DNA of 45,119 nucleotides from Thermoflexus hugenholtzii JAD2 (GCF_900187885.1 NZ_FYEK01000032.1:1-45119); one strand, 5' to 3'; positions 16,822 to 25,274 are shown, counted from the first letter of the stretch. Made by a program: numbers and translations. The notes: generated from the letters alone by a model not told the origin.

Positions 16822-18177
16822 ATGGCGGAGGCGTTCCTCGAGGCGGGGATGACGGCGGAGGAGATCGTGGCCCTCTGCCGGCAGTATACGATCTATGAGT
16901 GGTCCGCCCAGGGGATGGTGGATCCCATCCCGGTGGTGCGGGCGAAAGGGGTTTACTTCTGGGACGCCAGAGGGCGGCGCTATCTGGATTTCAACTCTCA
17001 GCTGATGAACGTGAACATCGGCCATGGCGACGAGCGGGTCATCCGGGCTATCCAGGAGCAGGCCGCCCGGCTTCCCTATGTGAACCCCTTCATGGCCACG
17101 GAGCCCCGTGCCCGGCTGGGCCGCATGCTGGCGGAGATCGCCCCCGGGGATCTGAAGAAGGTCTTCTTCACCCTGGGCGGGGCGGACGCCAATGAGAACG
17201 CTATCAAGATCGCCCGCCTCTACACCGGGCGTCACAAGATCATCGCTCGCTATCGCTCCTATCACGGGGCCACGGCGGGGGCCATCACCCTCACCGGCGA
17301 CCCGCGGCGCTGGCCCGCCGAGCCCGGCATCCCCGGCGTCATCCACGTGATGGATCCCTACCGCTATCGATGCCGCTGGTGCATGCGCGAGGAGCGCTGC
17401 ACTCTGGATTGTCTGAATCATGTGGAGGACGTCATTCAGTTCGAAGGCCCGCACACCATCGCCGCCGTCTTCATCGAGACGGTCACGGGGACCAATGGGA
17501 TCATCATCCCGCCCGATGGGTATCTGGAGGGCTTGCGGATGCTCTGCGATCGCTACGGCATCCTGCTGATCTGCGACGAGGTGATGAGCGGCTTCGGGCG
17601 GACCGGAGAATGGTTCGCCGTGAACCACTGGAAGGTGGTTCCGGATTTGATGACGGTGGCCAAGGGCCTGACCTCGGGCTATCTGCCCCTGGGCGCGGTG
17701 CTGATCTCAGAGCGCATCGCTGAGTTCTTCCGGGATCGGCCTTTCCCGGGCGGGCTCACGTATAACTCTCACCCCCTCTGTCTGGCCGCGGCCATCGCCA
17801 CCCTGCAGGTTTATCAGGAGGATCGCCTCATTGAGAACGCCCGGCGCATGGGGGAGATCCTGGCCCGGGAGCTTGCCCGGCTGAAGGAGCGCCATCCCAG
17901 CGTGGGGGACGTGCGCAGCATCGGCCTGTTCGGGGTGGTGGAGCTGGTCAAAAACCGCGAGACCCGCGAGCCCCTGGTCCCCTTCAACGCCCAGCCCCGT
18001 GAGATGGGGATCATGAACCGTTTGAAAGAGTTCTTCCTCCAGAACGGGCTCTACACCTTCATCCGCTGGAACACCTTCTTCACCAACCCTCCCCTCTGCA
18101 TCCGGGAGGAGGAGCTGATGGAGGGGCTGGAGATCATCGATCGGGGGCTGGAGATCACGGACGACGCGGTCGCATAG
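16822..18177 (+). CDS. Class III PLP-dependent aminotransferase
   Basis: 451 residues. PLP-fold type I, omega-aminotransferase group. Motifs: LDFNSQLMNVNIGHGDERV, FFTLGGADANENAIKIARLYTGRHKI, YRSYHGATAGAITLTGD, CDEVMSGFGRTGEWFAV and the PLP lysine in TVAKGLTSGYLPLGA (about residue 280). A Cys cluster (CRWCMREERCTLDC, about 190-203) is unusual and could bind metal. Relatives act on taurine, beta-alanine, 4-aminobutyrate or similar amines; the substrate cannot be read. The ATG at 16822 follows GGGAGGTGAG; panE lies 48 nt downstream on the same strand, so beta-alanine/pantothenate chemistry is one possibility. Confidence 0.88.
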   Translation: MAEAFLEAGMTAEEIVALCRQYTIYEWSAQGMVDPIPVVRAKGVYFWDARGRRYLDFNSQLMNVNIGHGDERVIRAIQEQAARLPYVNPFMATEPRARLGRMLAEIAPGDLKKVFFTLGGADANENAIKIARLYTGRHKIIARYRSYHGATAGAITLTGDPRRWPAEPGIPGVIHVMDPYRYRCRWCMREERCTLDCLNHVEDVIQFEGPHTIAAVFIETVTGTNGIIIPPDGYLEGLRMLCDRYGILLICDEVMSGFGRTGEWFAVNHWKVVPDLMTVAKGLTSGYLPLGAVLISERIAEFFRDRPFPGGLTYNSHPLCLAAAIATLQVYQEDRLIENARRMGEILARELARLKERHPSVGDVRSIGLFGVVELVKNRETREPLVPFNAQPREMGIMNRLKEFFLQNGLYTFIRWNTFFTNPPLCIREEELMEGLEIIDRGLEITDDAVA

Positions 18178-18225
18178 GCCGCGGATGCCCCGGCCTGTTC
18201 CGACATCCGGCAAGGAGGCGAGACC

Positions 18226-19179
18226 ATGCGCATCACCGTCTTCGGCAGCGGCGGCGTGGGAGGCTACTTCGGGGCCTTGCTCGCCCGGGCCGGCCACGAG
18301 GTGACGTTCATCGCTCGGGGTGCCCACCTGGAGGCGATGCGCGCCCGCGGCCTGCAGATCAAAAGCGTCCACGGGGATTTCCACCTGCGCCCCGTCCATG
18401 CCACGGACCGCCCGGAGGAGGCCCCGCCGGCGGATCTCGTCCTCTACGCGGTGAAGACCTATCACATCCCGGAGACGGTGGGGGTTCTGCCTCGACTGCT
18501 CGCCCCGGAGGGGGTGGTGCTGACCACCCAGAACGGCGTGGAGGCCCCGGATCAGGTGGCCGCGGTGGTGGGGACGGAGCGGACCCTGGCGGGCGCTGTC
18601 TGGGTGGTTTCGCAGATCGAGGCGCCCGGCGTCATCCGGCAGGAGAGCGCCTTCCGACGGGTCGTCGTGGGGGAGCTGGACGGACGGCTGACCCCCCGCG
18701 CTCAAGCGATCGCCGGCGCCTTCGCAGCGGCGGGGGCGGAGGCGGAGGCCACCGCGGAGATCCGCAAGGTGCTTTGGACCAAGTTCCTCTTCATCGCGGC
18801 CATCGGCGGGGTGGGCAGCCTGGTGCGGTTGCCGGTAGGGGCGTGGCGGGAGGTCCCGGAGACCCGGGCGCTGCTGGAGCAAGCGATGCGGGAGATTGAA
18901 GCGGTGGCCCGGGCGGCGGGCGTGCCCCTGGACCCTGATGTGGTGCCGCAGACGATGGCCTTCATCGACCGCCTGGCGCCGACGGCCACCTCCTCCATGC
19001 AGCGGGATGTGGAAGCGGGCCGCCCGCTGGAGATCGAAGCCATGAGCGGCGCGGTGGTCCGCATCGGAGCGCGTTACGGGGTTCCCACCCCTGCCCACGC
19101 GTTCATCTATGCGGTCCTGAAGCCCATCCACGCACAGGCGCAGCGGAAGGCTGGGGTATTCGCGGAGGCTTCCCGCTAA
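18226..19179 (+). CDS. panE: 2-dehydropantoate 2-reductase (ketopantoate reductase)
   Basis: 317 residues. NADPH reduction of ketopantoate to pantoate in coenzyme A synthesis. N-terminal MRITVFGSGGVGGYFGALLA nucleotide-binding loop, DLVLYAVKTYH with the conserved Lys, TTQNGVEAP (about residue 100), catalytic Lys region RKVLWTKFLFIAAIGGVGSL (about 180) and TSSMQRDVEAGRPLEIEAMSG (about 265). AGGAGG precedes the ATG. Paralogues in this family can reduce other 2-oxo acids, but all PanE hallmarks are present. Confidence 0.92.
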   Translation: MRITVFGSGGVGGYFGALLARAGHEVTFIARGAHLEAMRARGLQIKSVHGDFHLRPVHATDRPEEAPPADLVLYAVKTYHIPETVGVLPRLLAPEGVVLTTQNGVEAPDQVAAVVGTERTLAGAVWVVSQIEAPGVIRQESAFRRVVVGELDGRLTPRAQAIAGAFAAAGAEAEATAEIRKVLWTKFLFIAAIGGVGSLVRLPVGAWREVPETRALLEQAMREIEAVARAAGVPLDPDVVPQTMAFIDRLAPTATSSMQRDVEAGRPLEIEAMSGAVVRIGARYGVPTPAHAFIYAVLKPIHAQAQRKAGVFAEASR

Positions 19180-19217
19180 AAGCCTGTCCGAAAACCAAGG
19201 GCAAAGGAGATCCTCCC

Positions 19218-19376
19218 GTAGGAGCGGCTTTCGCCGCGACCCGTTGCCTCTGTAGGCCGAGATTCATTTCGGTCACAAACTACAGGAAGCCGCGACCTCC
19301 CATCATCAAAGACGGAGGTTCGGGGCTAAAGCCCCTCCTACAAAACGAACGTCGTGGGACCGGCTTTCGCCGCGAT
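19218..19376. repeat. Palindromic repeat cluster, family A
   Basis: GTAGGAGCGGCTTTCGCCGC begins at 19218. A facing hairpin around CGGGGCTAAAGCCCCTCCTA ends near 19341, and a further unit with GGCTTTCGCCGCGAT lies at 19360-19375. Between them a TGTAG...CTACA inverted pair occurs at about 19250-19285. It separates the convergent panE and btuC-like genes. Confidence 0.8.
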
Positions 19377-19407
19377 TGAGGGACCTGTTTTGCCGCCTGA
19401 ACGGGCC

Positions 19408-20472
19408 TTAAAAGAACGCCCCCCGTCGGGTGGAGCTGAGCAGATATAGGAAGAAAGGCCCGCCCAGGAGGGCGGTGAGCAGGGTCAGGGGGATCTCCTG
19501 CGGAGGTATCAGGGTGCGGCTAAGCAGGTCGGCGAGGGCCAGCAGGGTTGCCCCCAGGAGGATCGAGGCGGGGATCACCCGGGCATAACGTGGGCCGATC
19601 AGCAGGCGGGCCAGATGCGGGGCGATCAGCCCGATGAAGCCGATGATCCCGGTGAAGGCCACGGCGCCGGCGGTGGCCAGGGTGGCAGCGGCGATGGCCA
19701 GCCGTTTCACCCGCTCCACCGGCAGGCCCAGCTGCAGCGCCTGCTCCTCCCCGAACTGCAGCACATCCAGGGGGTAGCCCAGGGCGACCAGCGCCCCCAG
19801 GCCCAGGGCCACGTAGGGGAGCGCCCCCCACAGGGCTGGCCATCCGCCCAGGGCATAGCCCCCCAGCATCCAGATCCAGGCTCGATAAGGGGCGATGCGG
19901 CCGACCATCAGCATCAGCAGCCCGAGGCTCAGGGCGTTCAGCATCGCTCCCACCGCCACCCCGGACAGCAGCAGCGTTGTGAGGGGGAGGGTCTTCCCGA
20001 CCCGGGCCAGCCGGTAGACCAGCCCTACGGTCAGGATCCCCCCCAGGAAGGCAGCCAGAGGGAGGGCCAGCAGGCCGGCGAAGGCGCTGGGGAGGTTCAG
20101 GGCCACAGCCGCGAGGGCGCCCAGGTTGGCCCCCGCCGCCACGCCGATCAAATAAGGATCCGCCAGGGGGTTGCGGAACAACCCCTGATAGGCCGCGCCC
20201 GCTCCGGCCAGCGCGGCCCCGGCCAGGGCCATCAGCAACACCCGGGGGATGCGCACCTCCCACACGATGGTCATCAGAGTGGGATCCACCCCTTCCCCAG
20301 GCCGGATCCGCGCCATCAAAACCCGGCCGAGCTCCGGCAAAGGGATGCTCACCGGCCCCAGGGCCATCCCCATCCCCAGGCTCATCCCCAGCGCCAGCGC
20401 CAGGCCGGCCCACAGGCCGATCCGCATCGGGCGAGCGCGGTGTCGAAGCAGGCGAAGGGTCTCACCGGCCAT
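19408..20472 (-). CDS. btuC: FecCD/BtuC-type ABC transporter permease (probable cobalamin)
   Basis: 354 residues with about ten hydrophobic segments. It belongs to the iron-siderophore/cobalamin permease family: signature VRIPRVLLMALAGAALAGAGAAYQGLFRNPLADPYLIGVAAGA-type region (about 75-120) and FTGIIGFIGLIAPHLARLLIGP (about 270-290), with the ATPase-contact loop. It starts 36 nt after the binding protein and is controlled by the upstream cobalamin riboswitch, which supports B12 or cobinamide as substrate. No ATPase gene follows; the next gene is convergent panE. A shared ATPase elsewhere is needed. Confidence 0.9.
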   Translation of the reverse strand: MAGETLRLLRHRARPMRIGLWAGLALALGMSLGMGMALGPVSIPLPELGRVLMARIRPGEGVDPTLMTIVWEVRIPRVLLMALAGAALAGAGAAYQGLFRNPLADPYLIGVAAGANLGALAAVALNLPSAFAGLLALPLAAFLGGILTVGLVYRLARVGKTLPLTTLLLSGVAVGAMLNALSLGLLMLMVGRIAPYRAWIWMLGGYALGGWPALWGALPYVALGLGALVALGYPLDVLQFGEEQALQLGLPVERVKRLAIAAATLATAGAVAFTGIIGFIGLIAPHLARLLIGPRYARVIPASILLGATLLALADLLSRTLIPPQEIPLTLLTALLGGPFFLYLLSSTRRGAFF

Positions 20473-20508
20473 TGGATGCTCCCCGGCGGGATTCCCACTC
20501 TCCCCCGC

Positions 20509-21555
20509 TCACGGCCGGATCGGCAGCGGGACAACCTGGGAGAGACCAAGGGGCCGGCGCGGCGACCGGACCTGCTGCGGGAACAGCTCCGGGTGGATGA
20601 TCCGGGCCATCGCCTCCAGGCCCTCCACGATGCGCGGGCCGGGCCGGGAGATCAGATCCGCGTCGATGGGGTAGATCCGCCCCTCCCGCACCGCCCGCAG
20701 GCGGTTCCAGCCCGGCCGCTGTCGGACCTTCTCCGGCGTCTCGCCGTAGTTCGCCGTCCCCAGGATGATGAGATCGGGATCCTGGCGGAGCAGCTCCTCC
20801 AGGCTGAGCTGGCCCCACTCGCTGGGGAGGACAGCCCCCACGTTCTGGCCACCGGCCATGATGATCAGCCGGTCGATGAAGGAGCCCGGCCCCGCCGTCC
20901 AGGGCTTGCCCGGATCCGTGGCGTCCAGCTCATAGAACACCTTGGGTCGGCTGGAGGCGGAGCGGACCTTCTCCTCCAGGGCGGCGACCCGGGCGCGCAG
21001 ATCGGCCACCACCTTCTCCGCCTGAGCCGTGTTCCCGGTGAGCCTTCCCACGGTCAGGATCTGCTGGAAGATCCCCTCCAGATCCTTCGGGGTGCTTTGA
21101 TGGAACACTATCAGACCCAGGTCCTCCAGAGCCTTCACCTGCTCCGGGCTGATCACCCCGGGCGCCAGGATGAGATCCGGCCGCAGGGCAACGATGGCCT
21201 CGGTGTTCAGGGTCGGATAGGTGTGGCCGATGCTGGGGACCTGCTTGGCCTCCGGCGGATAATCCGACAGCTCGTCCCGTCCGACCAGGCGATCGCCGGC
21301 CCCGACGGCGAAGATCATCTCCGTCGCCGAGGGAGCGAGGGTCACGATGCGCTGGGGACGGTCCTTCAGCACCACGGTCCGCCCGTGGTCGTCGACGATG
21401 TTCAGAAAGGGCGCCGGCGTGGGAGTGACGGTGGGCGTGGCCGTGGGTGCGGGGGTGAACGTGGGAGCAGGGGTCGCGGTGGGCGTGGGGGAAGGTGCCC
21501 CCGCGCAGCCGGCCAGGAGCATCAGGATAAAGAAGAGGATCACAGCGCGTCGCAT
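20509..21555 (-). CDS. btuF: Periplasmic/lipoprotein ABC binding protein (BtuF-like)
   Basis: 348 residues. Lipoprotein signal ending LLAGC (lipidated Cys17), then a Thr/Pro-rich tether (about 20-48), then the two-lobed helical-backbone binding fold: RIVTLAPSATEMIFAVGAGD, VPSIGHTYPTLNTEAIVALRPDLIL, and a long central helix around residues 175-205. It captures corrinoid or chelated metal outside the membrane for the permease encoded next. GGGAGG lies 6 nt before the ATG and can be enclosed in a small hairpin of the riboswitch region, so translation may be controlled. Cobalamin specificity is inferred from the riboswitch. Confidence 0.9.
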   Translation of the reverse strand: MRRAVILFFILMLLAGCAGAPSPTPTATPAPTFTPAPTATPTVTPTPAPFLNIVDDHGRTVVLKDRPQRIVTLAPSATEMIFAVGAGDRLVGRDELSDYPPEAKQVPSIGHTYPTLNTEAIVALRPDLILAPGVISPEQVKALEDLGLIVFHQSTPKDLEGIFQQILTVGRLTGNTAQAEKVVADLRARVAALEEKVRSASSRPKVFYELDATDPGKPWTAGPGSFIDRLIIMAGGQNVGAVLPSEWGQLSLEELLRQDPDLIILGTANYGETPEKVRQRPGWNRLRAVREGRIYPIDADLISRPGPRIVEGLEAMARIIHPELFPQQVRSPRRPLGLSQVVPLPIRP

Positions 21556-21862
21556 CGGGAACCTCCCGGTTCAGGATGGGCGCCTCGCCGGAAGGGGCGA
21601 GGCGTGCCCATCCCGAACGGGGGCCGGAAACGAGCGGCCTCCCTGCCGGAACGGACAGGGAGGCCGCGTGAGGCCCGAGGGAAAGTCGGGACGGTGCAGG
21701 CGGCGCTCCTACCCCTTCCGCGAGGCTCGGAGGAGGCCGAGGCGGGCGACCGGGCTTCCATGGTCCGCGGTGGCGGCCATGGTTACCGTTGCGGGACAGC
21801 GCCGGACTTTCACCGGACTTCGCCTTTCAGCCCTGCCATCCGGGGCGTCGGGCACCTCGGCC
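21556..21862 (-). promoter_or_regulatory. Cobalamin (B12) riboswitch with expression platform
   Basis: Minus-strand aptamer closed by GGCCGAGG (21855-21862) with CCTCGGCC (21735-21742). It contains the conserved core GTCCGGTGAAAGTCCGGCGC (21799-21818), CTGTCCCGCAACGGTAA just after it, and the B12-box GAAGCCCGGTCGCCCGCC (21741-21758). Downstream are two large hairpins, 21634-21667 (12-bp stem) and 21574-21613 (long stem with a small bulge). The ribosome site of btuF lies in a short GAACC/GGTTC hairpin. Such elements normally shut expression when adenosylcobalamin is bound. Confidence 0.93.
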
Positions 21863-21887
21863 GTATTCAGTTGTCCGACACAGGCCA

Positions 21888-21916
21888 ATGATAGTGCGAA
21901 GGGAAAGGGTTGTCAA
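21888..21916 (-). promoter_or_regulatory. Sigma-70 promoter of the B12 riboswitch operon
   Basis: Minus strand TTGACA (21911-21916), 17-nt spacer, TATCAT (21888-21893). Predicted start near 21881, about 20 nt before the riboswitch closing stem. Confidence 0.85.
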
Positions 21917-21941
21917 GCCCGGGCACCGCCCATGCTACAAT
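21910..21941 (+). promoter_or_regulatory. Divergent extended -10 promoter
   Basis: Plus strand TGCTACAAT (extended -10; TACAAT 21936-21941). A TTGTCA at 21910-21915 is 20 nt upstream and overlaps the -35 of the opposing riboswitch promoter. Confidence 0.5.
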
Positions 21942-21975
21942 CAGGCCGCGTCCGATCGAGAGCGGGAGGGATGCG

Positions 21976-23538
21976 GTGGATCAGGTGCTTCTCGCATGGA
22001 TCGCGCTGATCCTGGGGATCCCGGCGGTGGCGGCGGCGCGGCGGTTGCTGGGCCCGCGCGGGCCCAGCCTGGCGATGGCCATGGCGCTGACGGGCGCCCT
22101 GGGGCTCTGGCTGGCGGCAGCCGGACAGCCGCCTCAAGAGGCTGCGTTGCGCATCGAGCGACCCTTTTCGGTTCTCCAGACCGCCTGGGTGTTCCGCCTG
22201 ACTCCGTTTCTCTGGAGCCAGGGGCTGGGAGCTCTCCTGGCCGGGTTCCTGGTCGGATGGATGTGGACGGCTTGCCCAGGACAGGGCCGGCGGTGGCCTC
22301 GGGTCCTGACGCTGGGGATGCTCGTGGCCGCTACCGGGGCGGTCCTGGCGGCGGATCTTTTCACCCTTCTGATGACCTGGGCCGCCCTGGACGCCATGTT
22401 CCTGGCCCTGTTGCTGGTCCGCCGGGGGCAGGCCGTTGTCGACCGCGCGGCGCTGGCCGGGCTGGTGAATGGGGCGGCGCTCCTGGCCCTGTGGGCGGCG
22501 GCCTGGCAGCTCTGGCGCGCCGGCGACAGCCTCTTCTGGAGCCGGATGGGAGGGGAAGCGGCGCTGCCCCTCTTCGTCCTGGCCACCCTCATCCGCCTGG
22601 ACATCTATCCCTTCCACGTGGGGCGTCCCCCTGAACTGGCGGATGAAGTGGACCGCGCGGCGCTGCTTTACATCCTTCCCACCGCTGTGGGCTTGACCTT
22701 CTGGGCCCATCGGGTTCCGATGCTGCAGGGGTGGCCGGGGACCCCCTGGGTGGCCGGAGCGTTGGGGCTCACCGCGGTGCTCGGAGGGCTATGGGCGTGG
22801 GCGGAGCCGGATCCAAGGGCCGGGCTGGTGGAGGCGGCCTGGGGGAGCGCGGCGTGGTGGGCGCTGGTCGCGCTGATGGAGCCGGCTCTCGCCCCGCTGG
22901 CGGCGGCCCTCTGGCCGGTTTGTTTCGCCCTGCTGTTCACCGCGCCCTCCTTTCACCCGGCTTCTCCGTGGGGGTTGCCCGCCCTGGCGGCGATCTTGAC
23001 CCTGGCGGGCGTTCCCCTGATGCCCGGCGCCGCTCTCTTCGCCGGACTGTTCCGCGCTGCGCCGGCATGGGCATGGCCGATTCTGCTGCTCCCACACGGC
23101 CTGCTGCTTAGCGCCCTGGTGCGGGGATGGCTTCGCCCGATGGAGGAGGTGCTCCCCTCGGAGCGAGTCTGGCGGGTTCTCTACGGTCTGGGGCTTACCC
23201 TGGGGGTGGCCGGGTTGATCGGCCTGGGCCTCGCTCTAAGAGCCTGGCGGGAGGAGCTGTCTCCACCCCTTCGGGTGGTCCTGGTCGTCGGGCTGGGGCT
23301 TGCGGTCGGGATCCAGATGCAGGCCCACCGGGTGCATGAGGCGGCCCGGCGGTGGGCGCGGGTGCGTCCGTTCCTGACCCTGGACTGGCTGTATGCGGGC
23401 CTGACGCACCGGATCTCCCGTCCGGCCGCGGCGCTGCAACAGGCGCTGGAGTTCCTGGGCCATCCCGCGGCCATGTGGCTGTGGGCCCTGGTCGTGGGGG
23501 GGATCCTGCTCCTCCTCTGGCAGGGAAGCGCCCGATAG
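21976..23538 (+). CDS. Polytopic membrane protein, degenerate NuoM/NuoN/Mrp antiporter-like
   Basis: 520 residues from GTG 21976 (GGGAGGG 5 nt upstream). About 14 hydrophobic segments, as in proton-pumping subunits of complex I and Mrp antiporters. RLDIYPFHVGRPPELADEV (about residues 214-232) resembles the LPFHxWLPxAH segment of that family. The TM5 Glu of the family (FWEL) appears replaced by Ala in LLMTWAALDAMFLALLL (about 136-152), so proton pumping by the canonical route is doubtful. It stands alone without other complex I genes. Divergent from the B12 transporter operon. Function unknown; family assignment moderate. Confidence 0.7.
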   Translation: MDQVLLAWIALILGIPAVAAARRLLGPRGPSLAMAMALTGALGLWLAAAGQPPQEAALRIERPFSVLQTAWVFRLTPFLWSQGLGALLAGFLVGWMWTACPGQGRRWPRVLTLGMLVAATGAVLAADLFTLLMTWAALDAMFLALLLVRRGQAVVDRAALAGLVNGAALLALWAAAWQLWRAGDSLFWSRMGGEAALPLFVLATLIRLDIYPFHVGRPPELADEVDRAALLYILPTAVGLTFWAHRVPMLQGWPGTPWVAGALGLTAVLGGLWAWAEPDPRAGLVEAAWGSAAWWALVALMEPALAPLAAALWPVCFALLFTAPSFHPASPWGLPALAAILTLAGVPLMPGAALFAGLFRAAPAWAWPILLLPHGLLLSALVRGWLRPMEEVLPSERVWRVLYGLGLTLGVAGLIGLGLALRAWREELSPPLRVVLVVGLGLAVGIQMQAHRVHEAARRWARVRPFLTLDWLYAGLTHRISRPAAALQQALEFLGHPAAMWLWALVVGGILLLLWQGSAR

Positions 23539-23593
23539 CCACACGGAAGGCGCGGAGGCGGGCATCCCGGCTTTGCTGCGGGGCAGATCTTCG

Positions 23594-23623
23594 TTGCTCA
23601 ATCCAATGATTTGCCTTTATAAT
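23594..23623 (+). promoter_or_regulatory. Sigma-70 promoter of the coiled-coil gene
   Basis: TTGCTC (23594-23599), 18-nt spacer, consensus TATAAT (23618-23623). The predicted start leaves a leader of only about 13 nt holding GGGAGG. Confidence 0.7.
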
Positions 23624-23642
23624 GCCCGCGGGGAGGTATGCG

Positions 23643-25148
23643 ATGGCGTGGACGGTGGAGGATCTGCGGGATCTGGCGGAATTGTTGCGGGCGCATCCCG
23701 AGTGGCGGGAGCCCCTGTGGGCCTTGCTGGCCTCCGAGGAAGTGCGCCGGATGCCCGAGCGGATGGAGCAGGGCTTCCGGCGGGCCGCCCGTCTGATCCT
23801 CGCCCTCTACCGCGCCCAGCGGCGGCAGGCTCGGGAGACCGACGCCCGCTTGGCGGAGATGGCCGAGGCCATCCACCGGCTGGGCGAGACCGTGCGCCAC
23901 TTGGCCGAGACCGTGCACGACCTGGCCGAAGCCCAGCACCGCACCGAGGAAAACCTCCAGCGCCTGGCTGAGGCCTTTGTGAACCACCGTCAGGAGTTCC
24001 TGGCCCACCAGGCCCAGGTCAACGCCCGCCTCGAAGAGCTCAGCACGGCGGTCCGTAACCTGACTGAGACGGTTCATCACCTCACTGAAACTGTTCATCA
24101 CCTAAGCGAGATCGTGGGCAATCTGGCCCAGACCCAGCTCGGTCTGGCCGAGGCCCAGCGCCGCGCCGAGGAGAACCTCCAACGCCTGGCCGAGGCCTTC
24201 GTCGCCCATCGCCAGGAGTTCCTGGCCCACCAGGCCCAGGTCAATGCCCACCTCGCTGAGCTCAGGATGGAGGTCCACGCCCTGGTCGAGGCCCAGCGCC
24301 GCACCGAGGAATCCCTCCAGCGCCTGGCCGAGGCCTTCGCCGCTCACCGCCAGGAGTTCCTGGAATTCCGCGCCGAAACCGATCGTCGCTTCGCCGAGCT
24401 GGCCGAAGCCCAGCGCCGCCATTACGAAGAGTTCGCCGCCTACCGGGCCGAGACCGACCGCCGCTTCGCCGAGCTGGCCGAAGCCCAACGCCGTCACTAC
24501 GAGGAGTTCGCCGCCTACCGGGTCGAGACCGATCGTCGGTTTGCCGAGCTGGCCGAGGCCCTCCGGATCCTGACCGAGCGGGTGGACCGGGTGGAGGCCC
24601 GCCTGGATCAGGTGGAAGCCCGCCTGGATCGGGTGGAAGCCCGCCTGGACCGGGTGGAGCGTCGCCAGGAGGACCACAGCCGGGACCTGGGGGAGCTCAA
24701 GTCGATGCGCCTGGAGGCCCTCTACCGGGAGAATCCGGGCCTCTTCCGCCCTCTGCTGCGGCGGGCCGCTGTCGTCCCCGGCGCGCGCAAGATGGAGATC
24801 CTGGAGGAGGCGGAGGCGGCCGGGCGCATCACGGAGGAGGAAGCGAGCCGGGCTGCCCCTCTGGACGCGCTGGTGGAGGGCTTTCACCGGCGGGAGGACC
24901 GCCGGGTGGTTCTGGCGGTGGAGATTTCCTGGCAGGGGACCACGAAGGACGTGGCCCGGGCGGCGGAGCGGGCGGCCATCTTCGCCCGGGCGCTGGGGGT
25001 GGAGGTGATCCCGGTGGTGGCGGCGAAGGAATTGACGGCGCCGGCGCGGCGGATGGCCCGGACGCGGGGGGTGTGGTGGCTGCAGGACGGGAGGGCCTTC
25101 GCCCCTCCAGAGATCCCCGAGGAAGGATCGGAATCGGAAGAGGCCTGA
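23643..25148 (+). CDS. Repeat-built coiled-coil protein with C-terminal nuclease-like domain
   Basis: 501 residues. The N-terminal helical part (1-60) leads into a long coiled coil (about 65-370) assembled from internal repeats: three copies of a 30-40-residue unit (EENLQRLAEAFVAHRQEF core), then 25-residue units (ETDRRFAELAEAQRRHYEEF), then heptads RVEARLD. The repeats are also obvious in DNA. The C-terminal domain (about 385-485) has RRVVLAVEISWQGTTKDVAR, AAERAAIFARALGVEVIPVV and VWWLQDG, resembling DUF3782/PD-(D/E)XK-like domains in which E-x-S replaces E-x-K. ATG 23643 follows GGGAGG. Partner and role are unknown. Confidence 0.75.
   Translation: MAWTVEDLRDLAELLRAHPEWREPLWALLASEEVRRMPERMEQGFRRAARLILALYRAQRRQARETDARLAEMAEAIHRLGETVRHLAETVHDLAEAQHRTEENLQRLAEAFVNHRQEFLAHQAQVNARLEELSTAVRNLTETVHHLTETVHHLSEIVGNLAQTQLGLAEAQRRAEENLQRLAEAFVAHRQEFLAHQAQVNAHLAELRMEVHALVEAQRRTEESLQRLAEAFAAHRQEFLEFRAETDRRFAELAEAQRRHYEEFAAYRAETDRRFAELAEAQRRHYEEFAAYRVETDRRFAELAEALRILTERVDRVEARLDQVEARLDRVEARLDRVERRQEDHSRDLGELKSMRLEALYRENPGLFRPLLRRAAVVPGARKMEILEEAEAAGRITEEEASRAAPLDALVEGFHRREDRRVVLAVEISWQGTTKDVARAAERAAIFARALGVEVIPVVAAKELTAPARRMARTRGVWWLQDGRAFAPPEIPEEGSESEEA
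24369..24566 (+). repeat. Tandem 75-bp repeat inside the coiled-coil gene
   Basis: Copies at 24369-24443 and 24444-24518 and a partial third from 24519, about 90% alike, each coding 25 residues. It is followed by 21-bp heptad units at 24588-24650. Likely to vary in copy number between strains. Confidence 0.85.
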
Positions 25149-25274
25149 TCCCCTTTGTCCGGGCTGGCTGATCCGAGCGGGCTGAACGGCTGGATCTACC
25201 CGGATCCCATGGCGACGACCTTTCCCCTGAGGCGTGGAGATGGCTCCCCCACATATCCGGATCGGAGGCGGCGG

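Noticed and set aside
19615-21891. 758-codon open frame on the plus strand
   Set aside because: It is antisense to btuC, btuF and the riboswitch; the Gln/Gly/His-rich translation has no domain pattern.
24369-24650. Regular repeats considered as a CRISPR array
   Set aside because: Units are contiguous, in frame and coding; there are no spacers and no cas genes.
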